DNA of 51,115 nt, from NCBI GenBank assembly GCA_937128055.1, contig CAKZMC010000018.1, forward strand, positions 1 to 51,115, given 5' to 3'. A program made the position numbers and the translations under genes. Numbering within the stretch: position 1 is the stretch's first letter; each line of letters opens with the position of its first letter. Origin of the DNA: an uncultured Actinomycetes bacterium (lineage in GTDB: Bacteria; Actinomycetota; Geothermincolia; Geothermincolales; RBG-13-55-18). This document shows positions 40,534 through 49,229 of the stretch, piece after piece. The notes under the pieces were generated by a model. The model searched no databases and was not told the origin of the DNA. It was given only the letters and a program-made list of their open reading frames with translations.

Positions 40534-41982
40534 TCAACTCCTGGAGGCAGCGCGCACGGGAAGGGCGGAGCGGAAGATGCGCAGGTCGGTGGCGTCGAAT
40601 GTCCGTAAGGCGAAAAGCGCACCCAGGTAGCAGGCCACGAAGGTGAGTACCAGCCCGTAGAAGGGGAGGATGCCACGCAACGGCAGGCATACCAGCGCTC
40701 CCGCCGCGGCCGCCAGCGCCGGTTTCCAGTTACCCAGCAGGCGCGGGTCTATGCGCATATGCTTCCAGGCGAAGAAAAGGGTGGTGGCCAGCAGGCACAC
40801 TTCGGATATCAACGTGCTCACTGCCGCTCCCACGAATCCCATGACCGGCGCCAGCCCCAGGCACAGCATCACGTTGATCCCCGCGCAGGTAAGGATGGCG
40901 TAGACGCTTAAACGGTGCTTGTAGTGCGCGTTCATGAGATCGATGAGCGGTATGTAGGTGAAGCTGAAGAGGGGTATGGCCGCCAGGATCCACAGGGCGG
41001 ACCTCGCTTCCAGGTACGATTCGCCATAAACGGTGGAGAGCAGCTGCGGCGCGAAGAGCGCCAGGATCACGCAGAAGGGAAGGCTCACGCAGGCCAGGTA
41101 TTTCACCACCCTGCGGATGACCTCCCGGTGGCGACCGTCGGCGGACCTGCCTATCCTGGCAAGAAATGGAAATATGGCGTTCATGCAGGTTGCCGGGACC
41201 ACGGCCATGGCCCAGACGATGCGGTAGGCGGAGCTGAAGAGGCCGGCCTGGTAATCTCCCTTGAAGGCCGAGATCATCACCGTGTTGGTGTAGCCGAAAA
41301 GGAAGGTCACCAGGCCGATGACTCCGAAGGGCAGGGCGCCTGTGGCCATTCTCTTCCAGAAGGTTAGGTCGAAGGAGAAGACGGGTTTACCCATCCTGCG
41401 AGTGAGGATGAGGAAGTCCACTCCCATGGAGACGACGGCCCCCAACATGAGGGCGTAGGAGATGCCCACCAGCCCGTAGCCCTTGAAAAGGAGCAAGGTT
41501 CCCACCCCGAAGGTGAGGAGGATATCCACCAGGTCCGATATCGCCTGGTACTTCATCACCTCGAAGGCCTGGAAGATGGCGTCGAAGAAGCGCCGCAGTC
41601 CCGTGAAGACCACGTAGCTCAACCCGATGAGGAAGAGGGGAAGGCGCGTATCCGCGGAACGCGAGGAAAGGGCGATGATGGCGTAGATGATGCCCATGCT
41701 GGCAAGCCCGGTGACCAGCCTGAGCACGGTGAGGTCCCCCATGTAACGCGCCACCTGCTTCCGGTCGGCAGCGAGTTCCCTCACCACCAGCTTGGGCAGT
41801 CCCATCTCCCCCACGATGAGGAGGATATAAGCAAGGGATAGCGCGAAGGAATAAGCCCCGAACCCTTCCGTGCCCAGCTTGCGTGCGACGAGCACGGTGA
41901 AGACGGGCATGAGCACGGCGCGGAAGGTCCCGCCTCCCATGATCACCAGTATATTTCTTGCTATCCTCTTCGCGTCGTTCAA
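40534..41982 (-). CDS. Polysaccharide flippase, Wzx/MATE-like (MOP superfamily)
   Basis: This 482-residue membrane protein has 12-14 hydrophobic helices. The opening (RIARNILVIMGGGTFRAVLMPVFTVLVARKLGTEGFGAYSFALSLAYILLIVGEMGLPKLVVREL) is typical of polysaccharide-biosynthesis flippases, as is the later GDYQAGLFSSAYRIVWAMAVVPATCMNAIFPFLARI. It would move lipid-linked oligosaccharide across the membrane. No glycosyltransferase or polymerase gene is adjacent, so it is an orphan. The substrate is unknown. Confidence 0.88.
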   Translation of the reverse strand: MNDAKRIARNILVIMGGGTFRAVLMPVFTVLVARKLGTEGFGAYSFALSLAYILLIVGEMGLPKLVVRELAADRKQVARYMGDLTVLRLVTGLASMGIIYAIIALSSRSADTRLPLFLIGLSYVVFTGLRRFFDAIFQAFEVMKYQAISDLVDILLTFGVGTLLLFKGYGLVGISYALMLGAVVSMGVDFLILTRRMGKPVFSFDLTFWKRMATGALPFGVIGLVTFLFGYTNTVMISAFKGDYQAGLFSSAYRIVWAMAVVPATCMNAIFPFLARIGRSADGRHREVIRRVVKYLACVSLPFCVILALFAPQLLSTVYGESYLEARSALWILAAIPLFSFTYIPLIDLMNAHYKHRLSVYAILTCAGINVMLCLGLAPVMGFVGAAVSTLISEVCLLATTLFFAWKHMRIDPRLLGNWKPALAAAAGALVCLPLRGILPFYGLVLTFVACYLGALFALRTFDATDLRIFRSALPVRAASRS

Positions 41983-42453
41983 AGGTCCTTGTCTCCGCCC
42001 TGCAATTTGCGTCCTTTCCGGCGTGCGGGAACCTTCCCTTGGATAGATCTGCCCTCACTATCGCCTTCCCGCTCCCGCGGGACCAAGGGTCAAGTATGGA
42101 GTCCCGAATCTAAGATGTCAATCGGCTTTGTTTCGGAATACTTTTAGCGGAACCGGCAAAAATACATGTGATGCCAGGCTTCACTCTGTCCGAAGCAGGT
42201 TGGCCCTGGGGGCCGGGCGAGGGATATCGCAAGCGGCCTCCTGCCCGGCCATCTTGCGGGGGCGGAGGCGGCGATAGGGCATGCCTTGCGGAGGAGGGAA
42301 GGGGTCACTGGAGACCGCGCGTCGCGGAGCGAGCCCTATCCCCCGGCCCGGCCCGGAAGAAGGAAGGAGAATCATTCACCTGCGGGGGATGGATGCGGCG
42401 AAGGCCCGTCCAGAGGGCCGAGACGCACTCCATCCCCAGGAACGACCCCTCTC

Positions 42454-42487
42454 AGACATAAACGCGGTTTGACCCCAAAGTATGTCT
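42454..42487. repeat. REP-like palindromic element, copy 2
   Basis: agacata and tatgtct flank the same cgcggtttgacccca core as at 1730-1763. The two 34-bp copies differ at only a few positions, near the arms. Confidence 0.75.
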
Positions 42488-42497
42488 GGGGAGGGTC

Positions 42498-42522
42498 AAG
42501 GGAGGGGCGGAGCCTCTCCCTT
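42498..42522. terminator. Hairpin downstream of the SDR gene
   Basis: aagggaggggc (42498-42508) and gcctctccctt (42512-42522) form an 11-bp stem (one G-T pair) with a 3-base loop, 12 bp past the SDR stop. A short T-run follows on the plus strand only. Confidence 0.5.
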
Positions 42523-42533
42523 GGTCTTTTACC

Positions 42534-43385
42534 TTACTGGATCAGGCCCCTGCGCGCCATCCAGAGAAGTATGCGATGGCCTATATCGCCGTGGTTGAAG
42601 AACGCCAGGGTGCCGTGGTACATGCCGGGACGCATGCGTTTCAGGGACCAGAACAGCTTTCCGGAAAACTGGGGCACCACGTAGAGGCGCCTCTTTTCCA
42701 CCGCCTTGACCACTGCGGCCGCCACCTGGTCGGCGGTCATCCTCGCGTACTGGAAGGTGGTCTGGGAGAACTCCCTTTCGAACTCGTCCGTGTAGCGCAT
42801 GTCCTGCAAGAGGTTGGTGTTGAAGAACATGGGACAAACCACGGTGACCCCTATCTTGGAGGGAGCCAGCTCGCTCCTGAGCGTTTCGGAAAGAGCGATG
42901 ACCGCCGCCTTGGTGGCGTTGTATGGGGCCATCTCCAACAGGGTCAGCAAGCCCGCAGCCGATGCCACGTTGACGACGTAGCCTCCCCCCTGAGCCTTCA
43001 TACGGGGGACGAAGTAATGGCACCCGTAGAGCATTCCCCAGAAGTTGACGCCGAAGACCCATTCCCAGTCCTCAAGGGGGATATCGCCCACGAAGCCCAC
43101 AGATACCACGCCAGCGTTGTTCACCAGGACGTCCACCCCACCCCAGCTCCGGAAAAAATGTTCGGCCATGGCCTCCACCTCTTGCGGCCTGCTCACATCG
43201 AGACGGTAGGCCTCGCCGTCCCCGCCCTTCTGCCTCACCATCTCCAGGGTTTCCCGCGCCGTTTCCTCGTTGATGTCCGCGACCCCTATGCGACATCCCC
43301 TGGACGCCAGGGCCAGCGCCAGCGCCCGCCCCAGCCCGGACCCCGCTCCCGTGACGACCACCCTCTTGCCATCCACCTTGTACAT
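42534..43385 (-). CDS. Short-chain dehydrogenase/reductase (SDR)
   Basis: This 283-residue classical SDR has the cofactor motif VVVTGAGSGLGRALA and Asp in IGVADIN, which suggests NAD(H) preference. It also has NNAG, and the catalytic Ser in VNVASAAG with Tyr/Lys in YNATK. The C-terminal extension after about residue 230 (VVPQFSGKLFWSLKRMRPGMYHG) is hydrophobic and basic and may touch the membrane, as in SDRs acting on lipids or fatty-acyl substrates. Start at 43385 has ggagg just upstream; the longer frame has no ribosome site. Confidence 0.9.
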   Translation of the reverse strand: MYKVDGKRVVVTGAGSGLGRALALALASRGCRIGVADINEETARETLEMVRQKGGDGEAYRLDVSRPQEVEAMAEHFFRSWGGVDVLVNNAGVVSVGFVGDIPLEDWEWVFGVNFWGMLYGCHYFVPRMKAQGGGYVVNVASAAGLLTLLEMAPYNATKAAVIALSETLRSELAPSKIGVTVVCPMFFNTNLLQDMRYTDEFEREFSQTTFQYARMTADQVAAAVVKAVEKRRLYVVPQFSGKLFWSLKRMRPGMYHGTLAFFNHGDIGHRILLWMARRGLIQ

Positions 43386-43631
43386 GGGACACCTCCCTCC
43401 CCGCAGCTTGTAAACAACGTATACGATGCGGTGGCCAAGCAATCCGCACGAAGTATCATCCCTTGGAACATCATGCTCTCATTACCTCATTGATTAATTC
43501 CTTCTCCCCTTCTCCCAAACGGTTTAAACCCATTTATAATAGCTACGTGCTCCAAGTTCACGAGCATGGTCCGCACTGGTGGAAGCGCTGCCTCTCGGCG
43601 CCGGCCACGACAGTCAAGGAGGGAGAGCCGC

Positions 43632-44189
43632 ATGGACCGCGAAGAGGCGCTTGCCCTGCTGCATGCCAACCTCAAGTCCGAAAACCTGCGCAAGCACTGC
43701 TACGCCACGGAGGCGGTGATGCGGCGGCTGGCGCGCGAGCTGGGGGAGGACGAGGAGACGTGGGGGCTTGCCGGCCTGCTCCACGACCTCGACCTGGAGC
43801 TCACCGGCAACGACATGTCCGTGCACGCGGAAAAGGCCGCCTCATTGCTCGCGGAAAAGGGCGCGCCCGCCGCTATGGTAGACGCCGTGCGCATGCACAA
43901 CGCCGAGGGGCTGGGCCTGGGCGAGAGGACCACCGTCTTCCAGCACGCCCTTGCCGCCGCGGAAACGGTGACCGGCCTCATCGCGGCCGCCGCGCTGGTG
44001 CTTCCGGATAAGAGGCTCGCGGGGGTCAAGGTCAGCTCGCTGCGCAAGCGCATGAAGGAGAAGGCCTTCGCGCGGGGCGCCCGGCGGGAGGTTATCCTCG
44101 AATGCGAGCAAGCCGGCCTCTCGTTGGACGCCTTCCTGGCGCTGGCCTTGGAGTGCATGCAGGAGATCTCGGACCAACTGGGCCTTTAG
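43632..44189 (+). CDS. HD-domain phosphohydrolase-like protein
   Basis: This 185-residue protein has an HD domain: His22 in LRKHCYATEAVM, His51-Asp52 in LLHDLDLEL, and later His residues in MSVHAEKAA and VRMHNAEGLG. It probably hydrolyses a nucleotide or other phosphoester. Short HD proteins with this pattern are common and uncharacterised. It is the only plus-strand gene in the ispF-SDR stretch. A strong ggagggag precedes the start. TATAAT at 43535-43540 is a possible -10 box. Confidence 0.82.
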   Translation: MDREEALALLHANLKSENLRKHCYATEAVMRRLARELGEDEETWGLAGLLHDLDLELTGNDMSVHAEKAASLLAEKGAPAAMVDAVRMHNAEGLGLGERTTVFQHALAAAETVTGLIAAAALVLPDKRLAGVKVSSLRKRMKEKAFARGARREVILECEQAGLSLDAFLALALECMQEISDQLGL

Positions 44190-44304
44190 GAACCTCGCGC
44201 GGTTCGCTCCCTTCCCAACCTGCGGCGCGCATTGCCGCCGGCGCTCAGTGTCCCCGCGTAACGGGGAAAGTTGAGACGGGCTGTGCAGGGCCGCGATGGG
44301 ACGG

Positions 44305-44790
44305 TCACGGCTCCTGCATCGCCAGGAGAACGGTGGCCAGGGCCGCTATGCCCTCTCCTCGCCCGGTAAAACCCATGCCTTCCGTAGTGGTGGCCTTTAT
44401 GCCCACCTGCTCGGGGGGAACCCCGAGGAAAGCAGAGATGCGGGACCGCATTTCCGGGATATGGGGGGAGAGGCGCGGTTCCTGGGCCACCACCACGCAG
44501 TCGACGTTCACCACGCGGTACCCTTTCTCGGAGACGAGGCCCATCACCTCCTCCAGGAGGACGAGGCTGGATATGTCCCGGTAAGCGGGATCGGTGTCCG
44601 GGAACCTTTCCCCGATGTCCCTCTCCCCGCAGGCTCCCAGCAGGGCGTCCATGAGTGCGTGCACGAGCACGTCGGCGTCGGAATGGCCGGCCAACCCGCG
44701 CTCATGCGGTATTTCCACCCCGCCCAGGACCAGCCTGCGCCCCTCCTGAAAAGCGTGGGCATCAAGTCCCAGTCCCACCCGGTAAGGCAA
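44305..44790 (-). CDS. ispF: 2-C-methyl-D-erythritol 2,4-cyclodiphosphate synthase
   Basis: This 161-residue MEP-pathway enzyme has metal ligands Asp10, His12 (GLGLDAHAF) and His44 (AGHSDADVLVHAL). FPDTDP and the C-terminal GIKATTTEGMGFTGRGEGIAALA are IspF signatures. The start is a TTG at 44790, supported by ggagg 8 nt upstream, and overlaps the end of ispD by 29 bp. The two are fused in some bacteria; here they are separate but coupled. Confidence 0.95.
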   Translation of the reverse strand: MPYRVGLGLDAHAFQEGRRLVLGGVEIPHERGLAGHSDADVLVHALMDALLGACGERDIGERFPDTDPAYRDISSLVLLEEVMGLVSEKGYRVVNVDCVVVAQEPRLSPHIPEMRSRISAFLGVPPEQVGIKATTTEGMGFTGRGEGIAALATVLLAMQEP

Positions 44791-45493
44791 CTTCCAGACC
44801 TCCTCTCTCCAGAAGGGCCTCGGCCAGAATGAGGTCGCTGGGATAGGTTATCTTGAGGTTGGTCAGCTCTCCCTCCACCACACGCACACGGTAGCGGTAT
44901 CTCTCGAGGAGCGCGGCATCGTCCGTGGCCCACACCCTCTCCCGGTACGCGCGCTCGTGCGCATCCAGGAGGGCGGCGGCGCGAAAGCACTGCGGCGTCT
45001 GCACCGCCCACAGACGCCTCCTGTCCGGGGTCCTCAATACCCAGCCTCCCTCCACCTCCTTAACCGTGTCCACCACCGGCACGGCGGATATAACGCCCTC
45101 ACAATCCGCGTCCCGTAGAGCTTTCAATGTCTTATGGAATAATCTGGGGGTTGCCAGCGGGCGTGCACCGTCATGGACCACGATATATTCCGCTCTCGAG
45201 GAAAGCGTGCGCAGCGCGTTGCATACGGATTCCTGCCTCCACTCGCCTCCCGCCACCACCGCCGATACTTTCCGCAGGCCGTAGGAGGCGATTATCTCTC
45301 GCTCCGTCCGCTGCAGCTCCTCCTGGTTCACCACCAGGATTATCTCGCCTATCTCCTCCACGGCCTCCAGGTTGAGCAGGGAGCGCGCGAGAACGGGGAT
45401 CCCGGCCAGCTTGATAAATTGCTTTCCCTCCGGAGCACCGATCCTCTCGCCGCGGCCCGCGCCTGCCACCACCGCCGCCGTCCCCAAGGTCAT
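44762..45493 (-). CDS. ispD: 2-C-methyl-D-erythritol 4-phosphate cytidylyltransferase
   Basis: This 243-residue enzyme transfers CMP to MEP in isoprenoid synthesis. AAVVAGAGRGERIGAPEGKQF is the nucleotide-binding loop, although the usual A-A-G-x-G is shifted to A-G-A-G. VVHDGARPLATPRL, PVVDTVKEV, RRLWAVQTPQCFR and ATDDAALLE are family blocks. It overlaps yacL by 4 bp (ATGA) and ispF by 29 bp, so the three are coupled. Confidence 0.95.
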   Translation of the reverse strand: MTLGTAAVVAGAGRGERIGAPEGKQFIKLAGIPVLARSLLNLEAVEEIGEIILVVNQEELQRTEREIIASYGLRKVSAVVAGGEWRQESVCNALRTLSSRAEYIVVHDGARPLATPRLFHKTLKALRDADCEGVISAVPVVDTVKEVEGGWVLRTPDRRRLWAVQTPQCFRAAALLDAHERAYRERVWATDDAALLERYRYRVRVVEGELTNLKITYPSDLILAEALLERGGLEVALPGGTGT

Positions 45494-46557
45494 GCGCCCC
45501 TCCCCTTCAATGCCGCGAAAATCATCCTGCCCGCCGGCGTCTGGAGAATGCTGGTAACGGTCGCGCTCACCTCTTCGCCGATGAACCTCTTCCCTCCTTC
45601 CACCACCACCATGGTGCCGTCATCCAGGTAGCCGACCCCCTGGCCAGTCTCCTTTCCTTCCCGGATGAGGGAGACCGCGAGCGATTCGCCGGGCAGGACC
45701 ACCGGCTTCAAGGCGTTAGACAGTTCGTTTATGTTCATCACCCGCACTCCCTGCAACTCGGCGATCTTGTTGAGGTTGAAATCGGTGGTCATCACGGGCA
45801 GATTCATGGCCTTGGCGAGAGCCACCAGCTTGGAATCCACTCCGGACAGTTCCGGAAAGTCCTGTTCCTCTATGCGCACCTCGACCAGGTCCTGCCTCTG
45901 CAGGGCGTTGAGCACCTCGAGGCCCCTACGGCCACGGTTGCGCTTGAGGGGTTCCTCGGAATCGGCTATGGCCTGGAGCTCGTTGAGGACGAAGCGCGGC
46001 ACCACCAGCTCGCCCTCCAGAAAACCGGAATAGCAGATGTCGGCTATGCGCCCGTCTATGATGACGCTGGTGTCCAGGATGCGCGAAGCCGTCTCCCTGG
46101 CGATCCTGCCCGGTGCAGTCGCCGTACGCGAGGGGCGGAAGAAATTGAGGAGGTCCTCCTTCTTCTGCACCGCGATGATGTAGCCGACCACCCCGCAAAA
46201 TGCGTAGAGGATAAGCGCGAATACCCAGCCAGGGTACGTTCTGAAGAGGATCATCGAGGGCAAAAAAGCTATCAGGAACCCCGCGATAATGCCTACCGCC
46301 CCCATCAGGAGGTCGGTTCCGGGAATATCCTGGATGGCGACCTCAAAACGGTTGAGGAGTCTCGCGGTGTACCTACCGGCGGCCCCTCCCATCACGAACC
46401 CCAGACCCACGCAGACAAGAATAGAAACTATGAAGCCGATGACCGAATACGTGGGATCCAGCTTCTGTAGGTAGGACCTATCCAACAGTTCCCCGAGCTC
46501 GTAGCCCCCGATGCCTCCGACGAACATAAAGATAAGCCGGACGACCAGGACTACCAT
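45490..46557 (-). CDS. yacL: Membrane PIN/TRAM-domain protein, YacL type
   Basis: This 355-residue protein has four membrane helices in the first 135 residues, then a PIN nuclease domain starting with RILDTSVIIDGRIADIC. Acidic PIN residues continue in GVDSKLVALAKAMNLPVMTTDFNLNKIA, and a TRAM RNA-binding domain follows (GKETGQGVGYLDDGTMVVVEGG). This architecture is conserved next to disA/radA and ispD in Bacillota and Actinomycetota. The target RNA is unknown. It overlaps ispD by 4 bp. Confidence 0.93.
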   Translation of the reverse strand: MVVLVVRLIFMFVGGIGGYELGELLDRSYLQKLDPTYSVIGFIVSILVCVGLGFVMGGAAGRYTARLLNRFEVAIQDIPGTDLLMGAVGIIAGFLIAFLPSMILFRTYPGWVFALILYAFCGVVGYIIAVQKKEDLLNFFRPSRTATAPGRIARETASRILDTSVIIDGRIADICYSGFLEGELVVPRFVLNELQAIADSEEPLKRNRGRRGLEVLNALQRQDLVEVRIEEQDFPELSGVDSKLVALAKAMNLPVMTTDFNLNKIAELQGVRVMNINELSNALKPVVLPGESLAVSLIREGKETGQGVGYLDDGTMVVVEGGKRFIGEEVSATVTSILQTPAGRMIFAALKGRGA

Positions 46558-46722
46558 TGATCCCCTCTACCCCTCAGGGTTGGCAACCCTCCTTTCGCCG
46601 CTTTTCCGACCTCCCCCGGGGAGGTTCCGCTCCCGGCTCCCGCGGATGATGACGATGATGAAATGCGGTGCCGGCCTAACTTATGAATCTATGGTTAAGG
46701 ATAGGCGAAGGCCTCAGCCCGA

Positions 46723-47208
46723 TCAAGACGCAGAGTCGAAAACATCCTCTATCATGCGCAGCGCCTCGTCCACCTCCACCTCCACGGCGTACATGAGCTC
46801 GCTGGCCAGTATCTCCCGCGCCTGGCTCAGCATGCGTTTCTCACCGGAGGAAAGGCCTCTCTCCATGTCCCGCAAGGTGAGGTTGCGCACCACCTCCGCC
46901 ACCTGGAATATATCGCCGCTCCTGAGCTTGTCGCGGTTCTTCTTGTAACGGTGGTTCCAGTTGCTGGGCATGGGGGTGCCCTCCGCCCCGAGCACCTCGA
47001 AAACCTTGTCCACTTCCTCCCTGCCGATCACCCGGCGCAGCCCCGCTTCCGCGGTACTGTCCGCAGGCACCATGACTTTGAGGTTCCCCTGGCACATCCG
47101 GAGAACGAAATATTCCCGCGTTTCCCCGCCCACGGCCGTCTCCGAGATCTCCTCGATCACCCCCGCCCCATGCTGAGGATAGACTACCACGTCTCCAACA
47201 CGAAACAT
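46723..47208 (-). CDS. carD: CarD-family transcription factor
   Basis: This 161-residue protein has the N-terminal RNA-polymerase-interacting domain (FRVGDVVVYPQHGAGVIEEI and EYFVLRM) and a C-terminal helical DNA-binding domain (WNHRYKKNRDKLRSGDIFQVAEVVRNL, SSGEKRMLSQAREILASEL). CarD stabilises open complexes, especially at rRNA promoters. Start 47208 is favoured because ggagagg is 8 nt upstream; ATG 47214 would leave only 2 nt. Confidence 0.95.
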   Translation of the reverse strand: MFRVGDVVVYPQHGAGVIEEISETAVGGETREYFVLRMCQGNLKVMVPADSTAEAGLRRVIGREEVDKVFEVLGAEGTPMPSNWNHRYKKNRDKLRSGDIFQVAEVVRNLTLRDMERGLSSGEKRMLSQAREILASELMYAVEVEVDEALRMIEDVFDSAS

Positions 47209-47381
47209 CCTCATCACCTCTCCAGACATACCAGGTGGCTCCAACCCGTTCCGTTCAAAGGCGGAATTCTCGGGGTGATTCTGTGAGGCTTGCTCTCACA
47301 ACGCCACGTTCGTAAGAATCTCCAGCTTCATTTATGTTCAGCCCTTCGCCCATTGCAGGACTGATTTTTGCGATCCGGTAA

Positions 47382-47777
47382 TCAGGTCAGGCTGTAAACA
47401 CCCAGCGTGCGTATGCGGTCGTTTTCCCTTTCCAGGACACTCTTGAAATCCAGGTCGAGGAGACAGCATATCGCTGCCAGGTAAAAGAGGGCGTTCCCCA
47501 GCTCCGTCTCGATCACGTCAGCGCAATTCTGGCAAAGCCCGCCCTCTATATGACTCTTAACGTAGTCGGCCACGTGGGAAAAACTTACGTCCTCGGGCAA
47601 TTCCTGCTTGCTGGCCTCGACGCGCAGGCACCCGCAACTGGTTACCGTCTTGGCCAACGCTCGGTTCACCCTGGTGGCGGCGTCCTGAAGCTTGGTCATG
47701 ACATCGAGAATGCTTCGGTTGCGGACGAGGAATTCCGACACCGTCTTCTGGAAATCGGCGCAATCCGCTTCCCGCAT
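47382..47777 (-). CDS. MazG-like helical protein with conserved cysteines (DUF1573-type)
   Basis: This 131-residue protein matches a small family found in the same place in Bacillota and labelled DUF1573 (label from memory). FLVRNRSILDVMTKLQDAATRVNRALAKTVTSCGCLRVEASKQELP is the typical N-terminal block. HIEGGLCQNCADVIETELGNALFYLAAICCLLDLDF looks like the E-x-x-E helix of MazG pyrophosphohydrolases. Cys pairs (SCGC, CQNC) suggest metal binding. Start 47777 is chosen because a ggagg lies 8 nt upstream; ATG 47792 has no such site. It has its own strong promoter. Function unknown. Confidence 0.75.
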   Translation of the reverse strand: MREADCADFQKTVSEFLVRNRSILDVMTKLQDAATRVNRALAKTVTSCGCLRVEASKQELPEDVSFSHVADYVKSHIEGGLCQNCADVIETELGNALFYLAAICCLLDLDFKSVLERENDRIRTLGVYSLT

Positions 47778-47808
47778 TCTTACGACCTCCATGATCCCGC
47801 TAGTGAAT

Positions 47809-47838
47809 ATTATATGTTTGCGGTTTCGGGGGTGTCAA
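47809..47838 (-). promoter_or_regulatory. Consensus sigma-A promoter of the DUF1573-type gene
   Basis: On the minus strand a perfect TTGACA (complement of 47833-47838), 18 bp, and a perfect TATAAT (complement of 47809-47814). An inverted repeat gcggttt/aaaccg overlaps the -35, a possible operator. Confidence 0.8.
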
Positions 47839-47926
47839 ACCGTGCACTACCTGGCAATATATGGTATTTCATTGTTATCCGTCATGAGGGTGCGGAGGTG
47901 GCACGGGGTTGCAGGGACTTTCCCGC

Positions 47927-49003
47927 TCAGACATACCTTTCCACCAGCGAAGCCTCGGCTATGCGGCGCAACCCCTCCTTGATTGCGCGTGCTCTCGCTT
48001 TCCCTACTCCTTCCACGCCCTCAAGCATTTTTTCCGAGGCCTGCATTATGCTGTGCATGTTGCCGAAGCTCTTCACCAGTTTTTCTACCACCGACGTGGG
48101 GAGGCGGGGGATGCGCTCCAACATGCGGTAACCGCGGGGGCTCATGGTCCTGTCCAGCTCGTCGTGCGCCCCCGAGTAGCCTATGGCCTGGGCAATGTTG
48201 GTGAGTTGCAGAAGATCCTCGTCACTCAGGCTTGCCAGGCTCCTCTCTGCCGCCTCCGCCGTTTTTCCCCTTTCCTCGACCATGTAGTCGCGGATTATAT
48301 TCCTCTTCTCCCTCTCCACGCCGGTCATCAGCTCCTCCAGTTGGAGTTCGATGAGCCTGCCCTCCCTTCCCAGCTCCGCCAGGTAAACCTGGATCTCATC
48401 GGCTATCCTCTGCATCATCTCCGCTCTCTGCAACACGCTGACCACGTCCTGCAGGGTCACCAGGTCCTCGAATTCCAGCGCGCTCAAGGTCGCGGTCACC
48501 TGGTCCAGCCGAGACTTGTACTTTTCCAGCGTCTGCAGCGCTTGGTTGGCCTTGCTGATAAGGACTCGTACCGGTACAATCACGTGGCTCCAATCGCCCT
48601 TGTACATGGTAACTCTTTCCATGCGCTCGGAAACGGCGATGACCAGTTTTCCGGTCTGGCGGGCGACCCTTTCGGCGGTACGGTGGCGGGTCCCGCTCTC
48701 GGAGGTGGGTATGGAAGGTTCGGGAACCAGGTGCACGTTGGCCAGCCTGATGCGCGAGAGGCTCTCATCCACGATTACCGCTCCGTCCATCTTCGCTACC
48801 TGGTATAAACTGGCAGCGCTGAACTCACAGTCGATGTTCACCCCTCCGTTGACCACCGCCAGCACCTCTTCGCTGTCCCCCACCACGATCAGGGCGCCCA
48901 GGTGCGAGGCGATTATCCGCCCCAGGGCTTCCCTCAGTTCCGTGCCCGGGGCAATCCCTCTCAGCAATGCAAGCCGATCACGGTCTTTACGCTGCTTCTC
49001 CAT
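47927..49003 (-). CDS. disA: Diadenylate cyclase DisA
   Basis: This 358-residue enzyme makes c-di-AMP and scans DNA for branched structures. The DAC domain has Asp73-Gly74-Ala75 (KMDGAVIVD) and Arg106-His107-Arg108 (SGTRHRTAERV). A helical linker follows, and the C-terminal helix-hairpin-helix DNA-binding region ends with LEGVEGVGKARARAIKEGLRR. Start 49003 has gggagg 4-5 nt upstream. It lies 226 bp after radA, as in Bacillus. Confidence 0.96.
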   Translation of the reverse strand: MEKQRKDRDRLALLRGIAPGTELREALGRIIASHLGALIVVGDSEEVLAVVNGGVNIDCEFSAASLYQVAKMDGAVIVDESLSRIRLANVHLVPEPSIPTSESGTRHRTAERVARQTGKLVIAVSERMERVTMYKGDWSHVIVPVRVLISKANQALQTLEKYKSRLDQVTATLSALEFEDLVTLQDVVSVLQRAEMMQRIADEIQVYLAELGREGRLIELQLEELMTGVEREKRNIIRDYMVEERGKTAEAAERSLASLSDEDLLQLTNIAQAIGYSGAHDELDRTMSPRGYRMLERIPRLPTSVVEKLVKSFGNMHSIMQASEKMLEGVEGVGKARARAIKEGLRRIAEASLVERYV

Positions 49004-49229
49004 GCGCCTCCCACCACGACCTTTATAATTGCAGCTTTTCCCCGCAAGGCAGTGGGGCATCACGCTATAGCCTCGCCTTTATCATGGTTGCCTTGCTTGG
49101 CAAGGCGGCCGGTCCGGATCCTCGCAGGGCACGGTCGCGGGTCCACGAAACGACCCAAACTTGCCTACGAATAATTTATATCACACCTCTTTTATCCGGG
49201 AAAACAACGCGGGGGGCGGCGCCGCGCCC

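Larger units (their letters stand above)
41983..42533. other. Intergenic region with REP-like element copy 2
   Basis: No gene is supported. Near the flippase start it is AT-rich; in the middle it is GC-rich without clear structure. The SDR-proximal end holds a REP-like palindrome and a hairpin. Confidence 0.55.

Noticed and set aside
43286-43474. Longer N-terminal versions of SDR, RadA, DisA and the thiolase-fold protein
   Set aside because: The upstream extensions lack ribosome sites and conserved residues; the chosen starts have both a ribosome site or purine-rich lead and the family N-terminus.
47924-47942. A tatgtct/agacata half-site at the disA 3' end, as in the REP-like elements
   Set aside because: Only the short arm matches; the cgcggtttgacccca core is absent, and the bases encode the disA C-terminus.
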